DNA from: Sphagnum magellanicum
Taxonomy: Eukaryota; Streptophyta; Sphagnopsida; Sphagnales; Sphagnaceae
Assembly (NCBI GenBank): GCA_021904315.1
Contig: CM038909.1
Coordinates: 22,730,212 to 22,794,211, forward strand
Direction of reading: 5' to 3'
DNA: 64,000 bases
Part shown: piece by piece, positions 12,201 through 23,400 of the stretch
Layout: every line of letters starts with the position of its first letter
How positions within the stretch are numbered: the stretch's first letter is position 1
Notes under the pieces: generated by a model
What the model was told of the DNA's origin: nothing
The model's database searches: none
What the model saw: only the letters and a program-made list of their open reading frames with translations
Translations under genes and position numbers: made by a program

Positions 12201-14154
12201 CACATTTGTGACTTCAATGCTCTCTCAGTACTGACCCATCAAATCAACAAGTCTTGCATCAAGACTTGTTTGAGACCTGCAGTAATTCATTTGGTATTGC
12301 TAGATTCTGTGTGTTTCATCTGGATCTGATTTAATCTCTCATGTGTTTTGTAGCAGGAAGCTTTGTATCTTATGTGTGAACCTGATGCCAGATCAGTTGT
12401 GAAAAGTATCACTGACTTCAAATCCATGGTGCAGATTGAGGTTTTATGGAGCACAGGTGTACGGCCCTTACCTGCCATGTACCCACTTCGGATAAAGGGC
12501 CGAAACCTGTATCGGCTTCACACTCTTCGACAGGTTTTTGACTCCTGTTTATTTTTCACTAGGTGCATGACTCAAGACTTAAGAAAGAGTAGCCTGCAAG
12601 TAGGGGTTTTCTATGCTGCCTTACTCGTTCCTATTTCCTATCTGCCCATTGGAGAGAATCTTATCAGAGAGGACCTGAGTTTTGAGTGTTGGGTTACAGC
12701 CGTGGCTGAATGAAGAAGACAGACAAGCAGCTCTTGTGGAGAAGCACAGTCGTGGAGAAGCTGCTCGTAAGATCAGGGCTGCTGCTAAAGCTAAGACTAA
12801 GCAATCTCACTTTAGGTCCAAAGGTTGGTCCCTTGTCAAGTGTGTGTACCTTCTTTATTCTTTCCTGACTACAGCGAGCTTGTTTCTAGATCCCAATCTT
12901 GTCTGCTTTCTGAAACTTCAGTATTAGGTTAATTGGTATGCCCCTGGCTACACTGTTTTGACATTTCTGGATATCGGTTCTGACAATCAACCAATTCTTT
13001 TGGTGTTGTGGTGGTGTGCAGAACCTGCCACCCAGAAGGCAGGAAGTGCACCTGTAACCAGAGTACAAGTGCAAGGAAGCTTTGCAAGAGCATGTGAAAA
13101 AACAATGGTTGGTGGTCCACACTCAAATCCACAACACTCATTTGCTGAGGACCAACCACAGCATCATAATGCTGAGAACCAACAACATCATCATAACGCT
13201 TTTCACATTGCTGCTCCTCCTGTAACCTCGTCATCAAGCTTACAGAATCCACCAAAGTCACCAAGTTTGACACTGAGGAGGGCAAACTACTCTGTTCAAG
13301 TCACAAACTATTTTGGAACAAATATCCAAATGAACAATCAACATGCACCCCAAGTCCAATTCCATCGCAAGCATTTGCCCAAACAATTCATGGATCATTT
13401 GAGTCAGCAAGTTCCTTTTCACCAACATGATTTGTCCACCAGTCATGAGACTCAGCAAGTTCGTTCTCACCAACATGGTTTGTCCAGGGATCATGTGGCT
13501 CAGCAAATTCCTTCTATCCAACATGATTTGTCCATGTTTCATGTGCCTAAGCAAGTTCCTTCTTACCAACATGGTTTGTCCAGAGATCATGTGGCTCAGC
13601 AAATTCCTTCTATCCAACATGATTTGTCCATGTTTCATGTGCCTAAGCAAGTTCCTTCTTACCAACATGGTTTGTCCAGAGATCATGTGGCTCAGCTTGC
13701 TGCTTCTCAGCAGCATGATTTGTTCATGGAGCATGTGACTGAGCAAGTTCATTCTCACCAACATGGTTTGTCCAGGGATCATGTGGCTCAGCAAATTCCT
13801 TCTATCCAACATGATTTGTCCATGTTTCATGTGCCTAAGCAAGTTCCTTCTTACCAACATGGTCTGTCCAGAGATCATGTGGCTCAGCTTGCTGCTTCTC
13901 AGCAGCATGATTTGTTCATGGAGCATGTGACTCAGCAAGTTCCTTCTCACCAACATGATTTGTTACAACAAGTCAGAAGTCAGAGTGTGCTTGGGAGACC
14001 ACCCCAGCCACATTGCATGCAACAACAACAAGGAGCATTTCTATGCCCCACTCTTGGATGCAATTATTGGGGTGCCAAGGCTTGCATCCAAAAGTCCTGC
14101 CATATGTGTTGTAGGATATCGGGAGCAGCTTGCTCACGACATCAATCTAGGTAA
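9258..14154 (+). CDS. SAP-domain protein with SHI/LRP1-spaced zinc finger (C3H62-like), 9 exons
   Basis: Predicted nuclear DNA/RNA-binding protein of 760 residues. Exons: 9258-9697, 10602-10744, 10977-11094, 11386-11447, 11550-11601, 11906-12017, 12435-12533, 12700-12823, 13022-14154; phases agree at every junction. The ATG at 9258 has good context (acaATGGCG). In order: a basic/Ser-rich N-terminus, an acidic Ser/Asp block (about 147-160), a SAP domain (about 198-233, [14 protein letters not shown] then GLRLSG-K--LI-RI-EH), the conserved [10 protein letters not shown]...GDVV block, [24 protein letters not shown]...[13 protein letters not shown], and a Lys/Arg/Ala helix. That core matches the plant family annotated as zinc finger CCCH protein 62, from memory. 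Residues about 516-698 are His/Gln-rich 16-residue repeats. The C-terminus (725-757) is C-x4-C-x7-C-x4-C-x2-CC-x6-C-x2-H, not a CCCH finger. The TAA at 14152 lies inside a donor-like GTAAG, so a further exon is possible. Confidence 0.88.
9698..10601 (+). other. Intron 1 of the SAP-domain gene
   Basis: A 904-bp GT-AG intron, the longest in this gene. It hosts an antisense dioxygenase relic (9874-10334) and a TCC-triplet run near 10423-10444. Its acceptor ends in a CAG tandem (10598-10609), a NAGNAG-type site. Confidence 0.75.
9874..10334 (-). pseudogene. 2-oxoglutarate/Fe(II)-dependent dioxygenase relic, antisense in intron
   Basis: On the minus strand, 10064 down to 9919 encodes a convincing 2OG-Fe(II) dioxygenase core exon. 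It reads [14 protein letters not shown], then GLQV, then [16 protein letters not shown], including the first His-x-Asp of the iron-binding triad. It is bounded by an acceptor-like 'tgcag' at its 5' edge and a donor-like GTATTT just after NLGDMLQ, so intron boundaries survive and the copy is genomic rather than retroposed. Upstream (10334-10110) a second piece, with [20 protein letters not shown], is interrupted by a stop before the core exon. The distal His and the Arg-x-Ser 2OG site are not recognisable beyond 9874. It looks truncated and broken. Confidence 0.65.
13417..13968 (+). repeat. 48-bp coding minisatellite in the SAP gene last exon
   Basis: About eleven and a half units of 48 bp (16 residues) start at 13417, 13465, 13513, 13561, 13609, 13657, 13705, 13753, 13801, 13849, 13897 and 13945. 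Each follows roughly S-x-QH-[DG]-L-S-x-x-H-V-x-Q-[QL]-x-[PA]. Units alternate between QHGLSRDHV and QHDLSMFHV types, and a longer block is itself duplicated (13465-13752 against 13753-13944). The frame is preserved throughout. Confidence 0.95.
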
Positions 14155-14720
14155 GATAGGTGTAGGAGATTGGTTATTCTTGAGAGGTTAAGCCCCAATC
14201 GATCGACAGCTTGTCAATCTGGATTTGGAGAGTTACTCTATAAGCTTCATGAGCTTGATTTTGGGTTAATGGCAGCAATCAGTGCAATGTCTTTGACATA
14301 ATAGTCAAAGGAAACAGGTGCAGGTGAGGGAGTGCCTTTAAGGATTTGGGCTCCAGGATGTTACCAGAAGCTGAAGGCAAAAAGGATAAGTCTTCTTACC
14401 TCTCTAGGACTGGAAAATATTTTTGGGACTGGGGACTGCCCCGACATCTCTTGTGTTTGAAAGCATCTCCTTGCAAGAGAGATTCAGTCATCAGTTGGAT
14501 CCTTCTGCTGATCACATGCCAGGAAACCTTCTGTGATATGAATAAAAAACCTTTTTGCTTTGAAGGTTTGCTCCCGAGGACCAACCCTAATTTTTAGGCC
14601 TACAACCTCAGGCTTACTAAGAACCGTGGGGAGCAGGCCTGCCTGTTATACTTCTTTTGTTTTCTGGTACCTCAATGTTTTTGGATACATATTGTAGATG
14701 ATGTTGGTGGGATCAAAGGA
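14155..14720 (+). other. Probable 3' UTR or further exons of the SAP gene
   Basis: Composition stays transcript-like to about 14700, then becomes AT-rich. If the GTAAGA at 14151 is used as a donor, additional coding sequence would have to lie here, but no extension resembles the family. Confidence 0.35.
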
Positions 14721-16790
14721 TTCACAAGCTTCTCAAAGCAACCTAACTACTCATTGAATTGAAAGCATGGAAGTATTATGCAAAAGAACAGGCTTCATCA
14801 AATTGAACCCTTAGGGAATAATGTAAGATCCAGAGAAGAAAAATTGAATGAGACAAATTAGTCTTTTTAGTACTCTTTGAGTGCATATTTGACAATAGGT
14901 TTAGTTAGTGAACCATTGGAATCAAATGGAATGTTGTTCAAATTAACAACATTTCAATAAAGAAAAAGTCCTGTAAATCATTGTGTTCGTGACCCATTTA
15001 GGATTAAATAACATGGGAGCGCATTCATAATGAACAGAAAAGATCAAGAAACTAACAAGATGCTCTATTGAAATTATGGGCAAAAATAAATATCGGAAGG
15101 AAAACAAAACCCAACTATAATGCAAGAGGAGGGAGTTCACTACTTTTAAATAATCTTGTGAATAATGGATTTCATTGAAGGAATTTTCAATTAATTTCAC
15201 AATGTAGCAAACTATCTGTAAAGCCTTTTTACTCATTTTCTTGAAATAATAATAATGATTTCAAAAACTTAACAATGAATTGATGTTTTTGAAAAGAAAT
15301 TGTTTGTTTTGTCAATGTGGAAGCTGACCTTAGGCTACAGGACTTGCTCCATTTGCAAAACAACCCACATGAAGAAGCAAGAGAAAAACCCATTTTGGCA
15401 ATTTGCTTTGAGAAGGCCAAGAGGTGCCCACAAACCCAAGCAAGTTGTAGGTGTTCATTCCCATCACATTGACTCTATTGCATTAAAACACACAATGAAC
15501 CGCATAATCTAACCTGCAATTAAGAGGCCTTCATTGCACACATCCATTGAAAAAGAATGGGATTGAATGCACACAAAGTGAAATTGCAATGACCAAGATG
15601 ATGACACACACTATAAATTAGTAGTTTGATACAATGTGAAGAAGTGTAGTAATTGGTGTCCTTTGATAAACAAGGGATGGGTTGAGGGTGATTTGGAGAA
15701 CTTCTTAAGGCCCAGTTTAAAGGAGAGGAGGCCTTTTTCTTATGGTCCCCATTTTCAACCAAATTGGGGTTGGTTTTTCAGTCCAATGAAATGTTGAGAC
15801 ATATCAAGAGAGAATCCAATTCTTTTAAGGGTCACTTTAGATGAGGGTACAAGGTCCAATGAAATAGAGCAATCCTCTTGAATGAAAGCCATAAATTGGA
15901 CCCATGGCCTTTAAGATGAGGATTCAACATCAAAAAGAAAGAGGCAAATCAAGGCTAAACCTATATGGCCTAAAATCAATTGGTCGGAACCAAGAAAAAG
16001 AGCTAAAAAGGGAGCTCATGATTTGAAGAGCCAAGTTGCATGGTAGAGTCTAAGGCAGGGTCCAACTCGAGGATTCAATTTGCTTCAAATGAGTCGAAAT
16101 TGGTTCCTAGGAATTTGGATCCTGGACCCCATCTAAAGTGAGCCTAAGTTTCATGACCTTAGTTTTCAACATAACAATAATGACATTGACATTGTTACAT
16201 ACTTTAACTTAGGCCATGCATTTTCATTGGATGGGACATAAAAAACGTTTGCATGCATGGGAAATAATGCAGTGGCAAAAGATAACCGAAACCACACTCA
16301 AGGCTTAAATATTGTAGTCCAAGGGCAGCTTCAACACATGTCAGTCAAATAATTAATTTAATTTTGAATAATTCATGTTGAAGCATAAAATATTTCTAAA
16401 GATTCTCGATTTTCCTTCACAAATTTTTGTTCTTTTTTGAAAAGAGTATTTTTTTAATTAAAATTTTCAACATTCTTACAAAATAATATAATTAGTGTTG
16501 AAACTATGAAGGTACTATGGTAATCAACTTGTTAATGGGGGTGTGGATTCAAGTTGCTAGAAGGCAAGATTCAAAAATGAGGTTTGAACCAGTCTTGAGA
16601 GGATAAGTGCAAATACACATTTACCCATTGTGTAAAATGGAATATGTACAAATGATTTATATTTATATGTCAATTTTTTTTTGACATTTACTCTTATCAT
16701 GCTCATCATGTAAATCATTTTTTAACATTTACATGAGGAAATGTAAAAAAAGCCAATTACACTTACACAACCTTGCTTTAATGTCTTTGA
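14720..16790. other. AT-rich intergenic spacer
   Basis: No supported gene. Reading frames such as 15229-15420 (-) and 15520-15762 (-) are short and unlike known proteins. 16600-16760 is rich in 'acatttac'/'gtaaat' words, including the short inverted repeat catgtaaat/atttacatg around 16708-16736. Confidence 0.5.
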
Positions 16791-17290
16791 CAAGGTATGT
16801 ATAAGAGCATCTCCAACAGTGCCCAGTATGGGATCCTGCACAGTAAAATGGGATGAAGAAAACCCAATCTATGCCGGTTTGGCTCAGGAAAATGGTTTTG
16901 GCTGCGCATAATTGCATATGTTGCAGTGGCTTGTAACAGGCACAGCAGCGCTGTGCACCTGCAGAAAAGAGTGTAATAAATATGATCAAACGGCTGCTCA
17001 GTGTTTCTGATTGGCCCATCATAATGATTGGTCCAGGTGGTTTGCTATTAGCAGTCGCCCCCCTACGTGCTGTCCTGATTTCAGTTTTATGGGTGGGGTC
17101 GCAAAAGAGTACGTAACTGAACTTGGATGTGAAATATATTTTCGCAGGGTCACATACTGAGCTACCCTTATTTAATAAAATTTCATGACTTTGTGAACAA
17201 ACAGACAGGAGGGGATGAAGCATCAAATGAGGGGTGCAACTCTGGCCCAACAGGTCATGACTTTACGGATAACTCTATTATATACCCTCA
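16790..17290. mobile_element. GC-richer insert, possible non-autonomous transposon remnant
   Basis: This roughly 0.5-kb block is clearly GC-richer than its AT-rich surroundings and begins with 'agagcatctccaacagt' (about 16804), a sequence typical of the termini of several plant non-autonomous DNA elements. I cannot find the matching inverted terminus on the right. A 173-codon minus-strand frame (16729-17250) spans the block, but it has no recognisable domain and I do not call it a gene. Confidence 0.35.
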
Positions 17291-19790
17291 ATGACATACC
17301 CATTTGCAATCCATATTAAGTTGTGGGTGCATCCCAAAGCACAATGTGTTATTTTATTTTATTTTATTGTATTGACAATGGGTCACAAAACCTTAATATT
17401 TCTCATGCTATTCAATCGAACCTTTACTATAACAAGGTATTGAGGAAGTGCTTCCATTTAGCCCACCTATAAAGATACAAGTTCACATTTTTGGGGAAAA
17501 GGATATGAGACAATTGTGATGCTCTTGGAGAATATTTTGAGCGCATACTCTTGAGTGCATGTTGGCCCACCTCATGGCTTGAGTAGAGTTTTCATTTTTA
17601 ACTTCATTCGTCACTATTTTAGCTGAGGCTTTTGCATGAACTTGGGTACTTATTGTGATTCATATTAATTAGTTTAATTAGTTGTGATGCATCTCAAATC
17701 TTATTTTATTTTTTAGAATGGTCACTTTGATTGATCCAACATTAGGAAAATTCTAAAACTTTGAAAACGATTTGTTCACTAGCACCCATGTTGGTGTTTT
17801 TTACACAATGTTTTTCATTTCTTTTTAACGTTTACTTAAATTTGCATGGATTTACATGGTGGGGGTACATGTACACTTAAATGGTTTTACATAGCTTAAA
17901 ATGGATTTACATGCTTTTACATATACACTTACACATCCAAATTAAAAGCATTCATAATACATGGATGTGAATGAGCCATTTTACACTTACACAAAACATA
18001 AATAAATTTCAAATTGTCGTTTACAATTATACAGCATGTATTTTTAAAACCATATACACATCTAACACTAGTTTGAACTTTGGTCTATAAAAAATGGTCT
18101 TTTTTTTTTGTTGTGGAAGTTAAGAAAGCCCCAACCCTAATTTGGAAATTTTTTATGAACATATCATGATAGGAAAAGTTTCAACATGTTGGGGCCATGG
18201 CAAACATGCAATAGCAAAACATTTTCTTAAATTTTTTTGGTTTTAAATATATTTGTGCATGAAAAAATGCTAGCAAGTAAGGTGCACCATGAACACTTCA
18301 TATATTTCATGGGTATGTTTTACTTAAAAAATTTAAAAGATTTTCGAAAGTATCTAATATAAGAAGAAACAAATACTAAAAAGTGAATGCCAAGCAAGAT
18401 GTGTATACTTCAAATTTAGTTCCCTAGGATTTATTAGTTTGATTATTCTTGATGGGTTGGGTTTGGTCAGAAAAATAAGAACATTAGCAACAAATTTTAA
18501 GTGCCACCAAAAAAAAAAATCATTCCCAATACTTTCATCCAACCAAAAAGAAAAAGCTCTGAAAGTAATAATTTCTCAAGAAAAATCACAATATGACCAA
18601 AAGGGTTTGGAAATTAGCAAAATTTGTACAACATGTACTTTGAAAGACATTTTGTCATTCTTCTTCTTAGTGCATATGCAACACTAATAAATTACTTCTT
18701 CACACATTCAAAGACCAAGAGATGTAATTCAAAGAAGCCACTTGAAAGTTTTAGATTCATCACAAAATCAATAATTACCATAAGTAAGTGGACTTTGCTA
18801 CATAACAAGTGGAAAAGAACTATGTGTAGTCATGACTTTTAACTTTGATGCACAATCAACTCTCAAAATTTGCATAGGAAGAGAGATTTTCATAGCACTC
18901 CCCAATTGAGACCTTTAACAATCTTTCAAAGGTGCGTTCACACCTAATGTTAAGTCCATGTTAAGTGAAAGTCTAGGTGGCATCTTAGGTGGCAATCAAT
19001 GTTAAATGGGTGATTATTTAATATTAAGTGAATGTTAACTTAAACATAAAATCTTTGTGGTAAATAGGTTTAGGTTCTAAATGACTAGCTTGGTGTTTGG
19101 GGACGTAATATTTGAGTCCTTAATACCAAGTGTGAATGCACCTTTATCCCCACATTAACAATATTATGGGTCCTACATTATGAGCAATTATACAAGGTAA
19201 TTTAAATTAATTTTTTGTACACCATAGTTGTTGAAAAGGAGACAATAACTATGGTGTACAAAAAAGGCTTAGCAAAAAATCTAAACAATAATAAGTCTTC
19301 TATATAGCATTTTGCCTTGTAAAGGAAAGCAATATGTAAAGGTGTAAGGACAAGGCTTCAAGTCACACCATCACCACTAGTGTTTTTTTTTGCTAGCATT
19401 CAAGGTTACAAATCACATAAATAAACCCTAATTCTATGTATTTTATTTGATAAAATGTTTGAGGGGACATCAAAGGACATCACTTATTTTATTTCATTAC
19501 TTACATACATGGTGATTTTTTTTTATAAATTTTCCCCCAAAAAAACTTAAATTAAATCAAGAGTCTTCCAAAATGTGCTTCCAACTTTAAATCTTTTTTT
19601 TATTTTTTTTATTTAAATAAAGGTTTTACTAATTTGACAGGGTAAACTTTTAATAACCTCCTCCATCTTTTGCCACAAGGGAGTGTATTGACTATTAACC
19701 CCTAGTAAGTACCTGGTAACTTAAAACCCTTTCTTTTCACCCTTTGTACTCTAATTCATACCCCTCCCATAGCAAACTCAAGTTCAAGGA
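17290..19790. other. AT-rich intergenic spacer
   Basis: No supported gene. 17830-18000 is enriched in 'tttacat' and 'acacttac' words that echo 16600-16760, suggesting the two stretches flanking the GC-rich insert belong to one older element. Poly-A and poly-T tracts are frequent. Confidence 0.45.
19211..19265. repeat. Near-perfect 23-bp hairpin
   Basis: Arms 19211-19233 and 19243-19265 are inverted complements with one mismatch (ttttttgtacaccatagttg against caataactatggtgtac-a6), separated by a 9-base loop. It may be a tiny palindromic transposon or a foldback. Confidence 0.9.
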
Positions 19791-19797
19791 AAACCGT

Positions 19798-19970
19798 AGG
19801 CTCGGTATTGCATGGACCAAACCCAATCCGGACACTTGGGGCTCTCTGGTTGGCTTCGTACCACTTTATTAGGCTCGGTTCCAGGTTTGTCGTCTTTACG
19901 AAGCTACAGTGTCCGCCTTACCTGAGGCTCGGTTACAACGTGGGACGCGTGTCGAGATTTTTAGGCTCGG
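19798..19970 (+). promoter_or_regulatory. SnRK2 upstream region: four AGGCTCGG copies, ABRE and CE3-like motif
   Basis: AGGCTCGG occurs in direct orientation at 19798-19805, 19871-19878, 19925-19932 and 19963-19970. Between the last two copies lie an ABRE-type ACGTGG (19938-19943) and ACGCGTGTC (19945-19953), which equals the core of coupling element CE3 known from barley HVA1. This is the boundary where AT-rich spacer becomes GC-rich. Confidence 0.55.
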
Positions 19971-20489
19971 AAAGTGATGCGCTGGCATTTACCGGAGCTG
20001 CAGCCGCATTTTGCGTCGCCCTTTTCTTCTGGACGAAAGAGAGAGAAAAGAGCGACGCATGCGCGTGCGACAGATGTGCGTTTGTTGCAAATACTACAAT
20101 TTCTATCCTAGTTTCCGCAACCGGATTCGCGAGCGTACTAAGTGCGTGTGGAAATTAGCTTTCTGGAGAGCTTTTCGGTGTGTGATTTGGTGCATTTTTT
20201 AGTGATCTTGATCCACTTTTGTTGGCCGTGTGCGACGACGACCTCTGTGTGTTGTTGTGTGCTGCTGTGTGTGTGACAGATAGTAGTGCCTGTGACAGTA
20301 GTGCGTGTGGGTGTTTTCGTAGTTTTTCTTTCTTTGGGTTTTTTCTTCTTTTGGGTAGAATTTTGTTTGTTTTTGAGGTTGGTTGTAGAGAAGAGGTGGG
20401 TGGCAGTATAAGAAGATACACAGACACAGCGAGAGCGAGAGAGAGAGAGAAAGGGTGCGGGAGGGGAGGAGGAGATCATCGGGAGAGAG
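19971..20489 (+). promoter_or_regulatory. SnRK2 proximal promoter and 5' leader
   Basis: GC-rich, T-rich then purine-rich sequence. A TATAAG lies at about 20408, probably too close to the start codon to be the TATA box. A GA-rich tract (20428-20489) directly precedes the ATG, as in many plant leaders. Open frames on both strands here are low-complexity and not considered genes. Confidence 0.45.
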
Positions 20490-23400
20490 ATGGACCCCTT
20501 GGAGATCATGGGGATACATGATGTGGACCGTTATGAGCTGGTGAAAGACATAGGGTCGGGCAATTTTGGAGTGGCAAGACTGATGCGTGACAAGAAGACG
20601 CGCGAGCTTGTTGCCGTCAAGTACATCGAGCGTGGGGAGAAGGTGAATATCTAGTGCCCGATGAACACCAGAAACAAAGAAAATAAAATTAGGTCTCCTT
20701 CTTCTCTTTTCTTTTCTTTTTTTTGGGGTAAGGTTCTTTCCTGTTCGACAGGTTGTTGTTTTTCGAGCTTGCGGAAATGTGTATGTGTGGTGAAATTGTA
20801 TCTCTTGAAGACAGTATTTCGTTAGTATTTCTCTTGCTTTTATCTTTGGAGATGTATAAGGAAAGCTTCCTGGCTCACTTCCAAGGGTTAGTAGTTTTCT
20901 CTTGTGACTGAAGTCTTGGTCAGGTTTTAACCCTAATCTTTGTCTTTGTCTTTCCTTGCATCAGATTGATGAGAATGTGCAAAGAGAGATCATCAATCAC
21001 AGGTCACTGCGGCACCCAAACATCGTACGATTCAAAGAAGTAAATTTTCCACCCACCCGTCCACCCATGATTTCAGAAAACCCTTTTTTCGCATTTCTAT
21101 GTTTTGCATGCATTAGAGCAGCAAGCTCACCCACCCACCCAGGATTTCAGAAAACCCTGTGTTTTTTTTTTAAGGGGGGGTGTGTTAGTGAGGCAAGCTT
21201 TTTGTTGCTGCAGAGACTTTTGGACCCAATAGTAGTTTGCTGTAGTTTGGGGACATTAAAAGGACTCTCTTTTCTGCAGGTCAATTTCTCTGACTGCCTG
21301 TAAGGGTTTCTGTTGATGATGCTCATGCAGGTGATGCTCACCCCTACTCATCTGGCTATTGTCATGGAGTACGCAGCTGGAGGGGAGCTCTTTGAGCGCA
21401 TTTGCAATGCTGGTCGCTTCAGTGAAGATGAGGTCAGTGTCTTTGTTATGCAATAACACATTCTCCCTTCCATCGATCTGTGAGTGATCTTTGCAGCTGC
21501 CTCTGCTTTTGGATTCATTTGCTAATTCTTCCCAGTTAGACATAGCAAATGAGACAAATTGTCAGCTAGACAAGAATTTTTTTTTTTTGTAATCTCTTAA
21601 CAGGCTCCTTGTCTTGCAGGCCAGATTCTTTTTTCAGCAGTTGATATCTGGAGTCAGCTACTGTCATTCGATGGTATGTTCAAACTTTCCACTATGTGGC
21701 CCGCCTGTCTGCACGACACCCTCTTTTTTGCTTACAGATCTCGTTGTAAAAGAATGAGAATTATTTAGTTGTTGGTACACCCAAGGTCTGTGTTTTTTTT
21801 TTTTTGCATGGGGTCATGCTGCAAAGATGCTGGTGCTTTCAGGATCAGATCAGGCTGCCCATGTGCGGAGGATAAGTCACACATCACAAAGTATGTGCAG
21901 AGAGGGTTTCTCCCCCTCAAATTGCCACTGTTTTTGTTTTATTATGTGACAGCAAATCTGCCATCGCGACTTGAAGCTGGAAAACACTCTCCTTGATGGA
22001 AGCCCTGCACCCCGGCTCAAAATCTGCGACTTTGGCTACTCAAAGGTAAGGACTTTCTTGCAGTAAGGCATTCATTTCTCTGTTGAAGAGTTGTATTGTA
22101 TAGTTTCTTTTTTGCGAGTTTGGTTACATAGGTTCTTACTATTTACATTGTGGGTAGAAAGGCTATGAAACATGGAGCTGGATATGGTGATTGTTTCTGT
22201 TGGGCTTTTTGTGTTGCAATCATGGGTTGCAGTCATCACTGTTACATTGTGTTTTTTTTTAAGCTTCTTGTGGTGTAATGATGGGTTGCAGTCAGCACTG
22301 TTACATTCTCAACCCAAATCAACAGTGGGGACTCCTGCATATATTGCCCCAGAAGTCTTATCCAAGAAGGAGTATGACGGCAAGGTAAAGCCAAGAACAT
22401 GTTTTAATGTTTTACTCAACCTTCTACAAACCTCTGATGTTACCAACCTGTGTCCTCAATGGGCTTTTTAGTTTTCTTTTCTGTGCTCATTGATGTACAT
22501 GATTTCTGATCCATAGTATAGAAGCATTTGTGGCTTGTGGAAAACTCCATGTGTAGAAATCAGTCCTTCTGCTGTGTCATTCACTCTCTTTCTGCACAAT
22601 AATGGAATTGGGGTTCTGTCCCTGCAGATTGCCGACGTGTGGTCGTGTGGTGTGACTCTTTATGTCATGTTGGTTGGAGCTTATCCTTTTGAGGATCCTG
22701 AGGACCCTAGAAATTTTCGGAAGACCATTGGGGTGAGCTCTTATGTCAGAGCTATGTGAATCAGTTTTTTGCTTACTCATAGTGAGGGTAGTATGTCTAC
22801 GCCGGAGGTTATAAGACATTTTGCTTTTGCTTATTAAGGGCGATTGTTGATGCAGCGCATTCTGAGTGTGCAATACTCCATTCCTGACTACGTGCATATT
22901 TCTACTGAATGTCGTCACCTTCTCTCCCGAATATTTGTGGCCAATCCTTCTAAGGTAAATTCAATGCTCCTGTTTTTTTCCTGGTTGTGAGGTGTGGTAG
23001 TTATTGCATTGCCACCAAGTTAGGAAGGACTCAATTTTTTCTCAACAACATTCCATTTTTTGGAAATGGTAAATATTGACTCTTCAGTTTTTTGGCAAAT
23101 TATGATGTGCAAATGGAAGAACAGCATTTCATTGGCAGCTCTGAGTCTTCAAATGAGCATGAATATTAGAAGTGTGAAGTGGGAAAAAGTCTAATATACC
23201 TACTTATTGCTGAGACAGAGAATCAGCATACAAGAGATCAAAAACCATGAGTGGTTCCTGCGCAACTTACCTGCAGACCTTGTGGACCGTGCTGATCGGA
23301 GTTATGATTTTGAGGACCCAAATCATCCACCACAGAGCATAGAAGAGATCATGCGGATAATCGGTGAAGCAAGAGTGGCTGCTGCTGGTGGGTTAGGTCA

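Noticed and set aside
12354..12434. Using the acceptor near 12354-12357 for SAP exon 7
   Set aside because: It would insert a non-conserved stretch between HTFT and IEVLW; the acceptor at 12434 restores the family sequence and frame.
13258..13956. 232-residue minus-strand frame across the minisatellite
   Set aside because: It is the reflection of the plus-strand 48-bp repeat (its length is a multiple of three) and lies antisense to a supported exon.
16729..17250. 173-residue minus-strand frame as a gene
   Set aside because: No recognisable domain, no leader or splice context, and it lies in a probable insertion.
20138..20521. Frames of 90-123 residues on both strands in the SnRK2 leader
   Set aside because: Simple-sequence translations from GA/CT and GT tracts directly upstream of a secure start codon.
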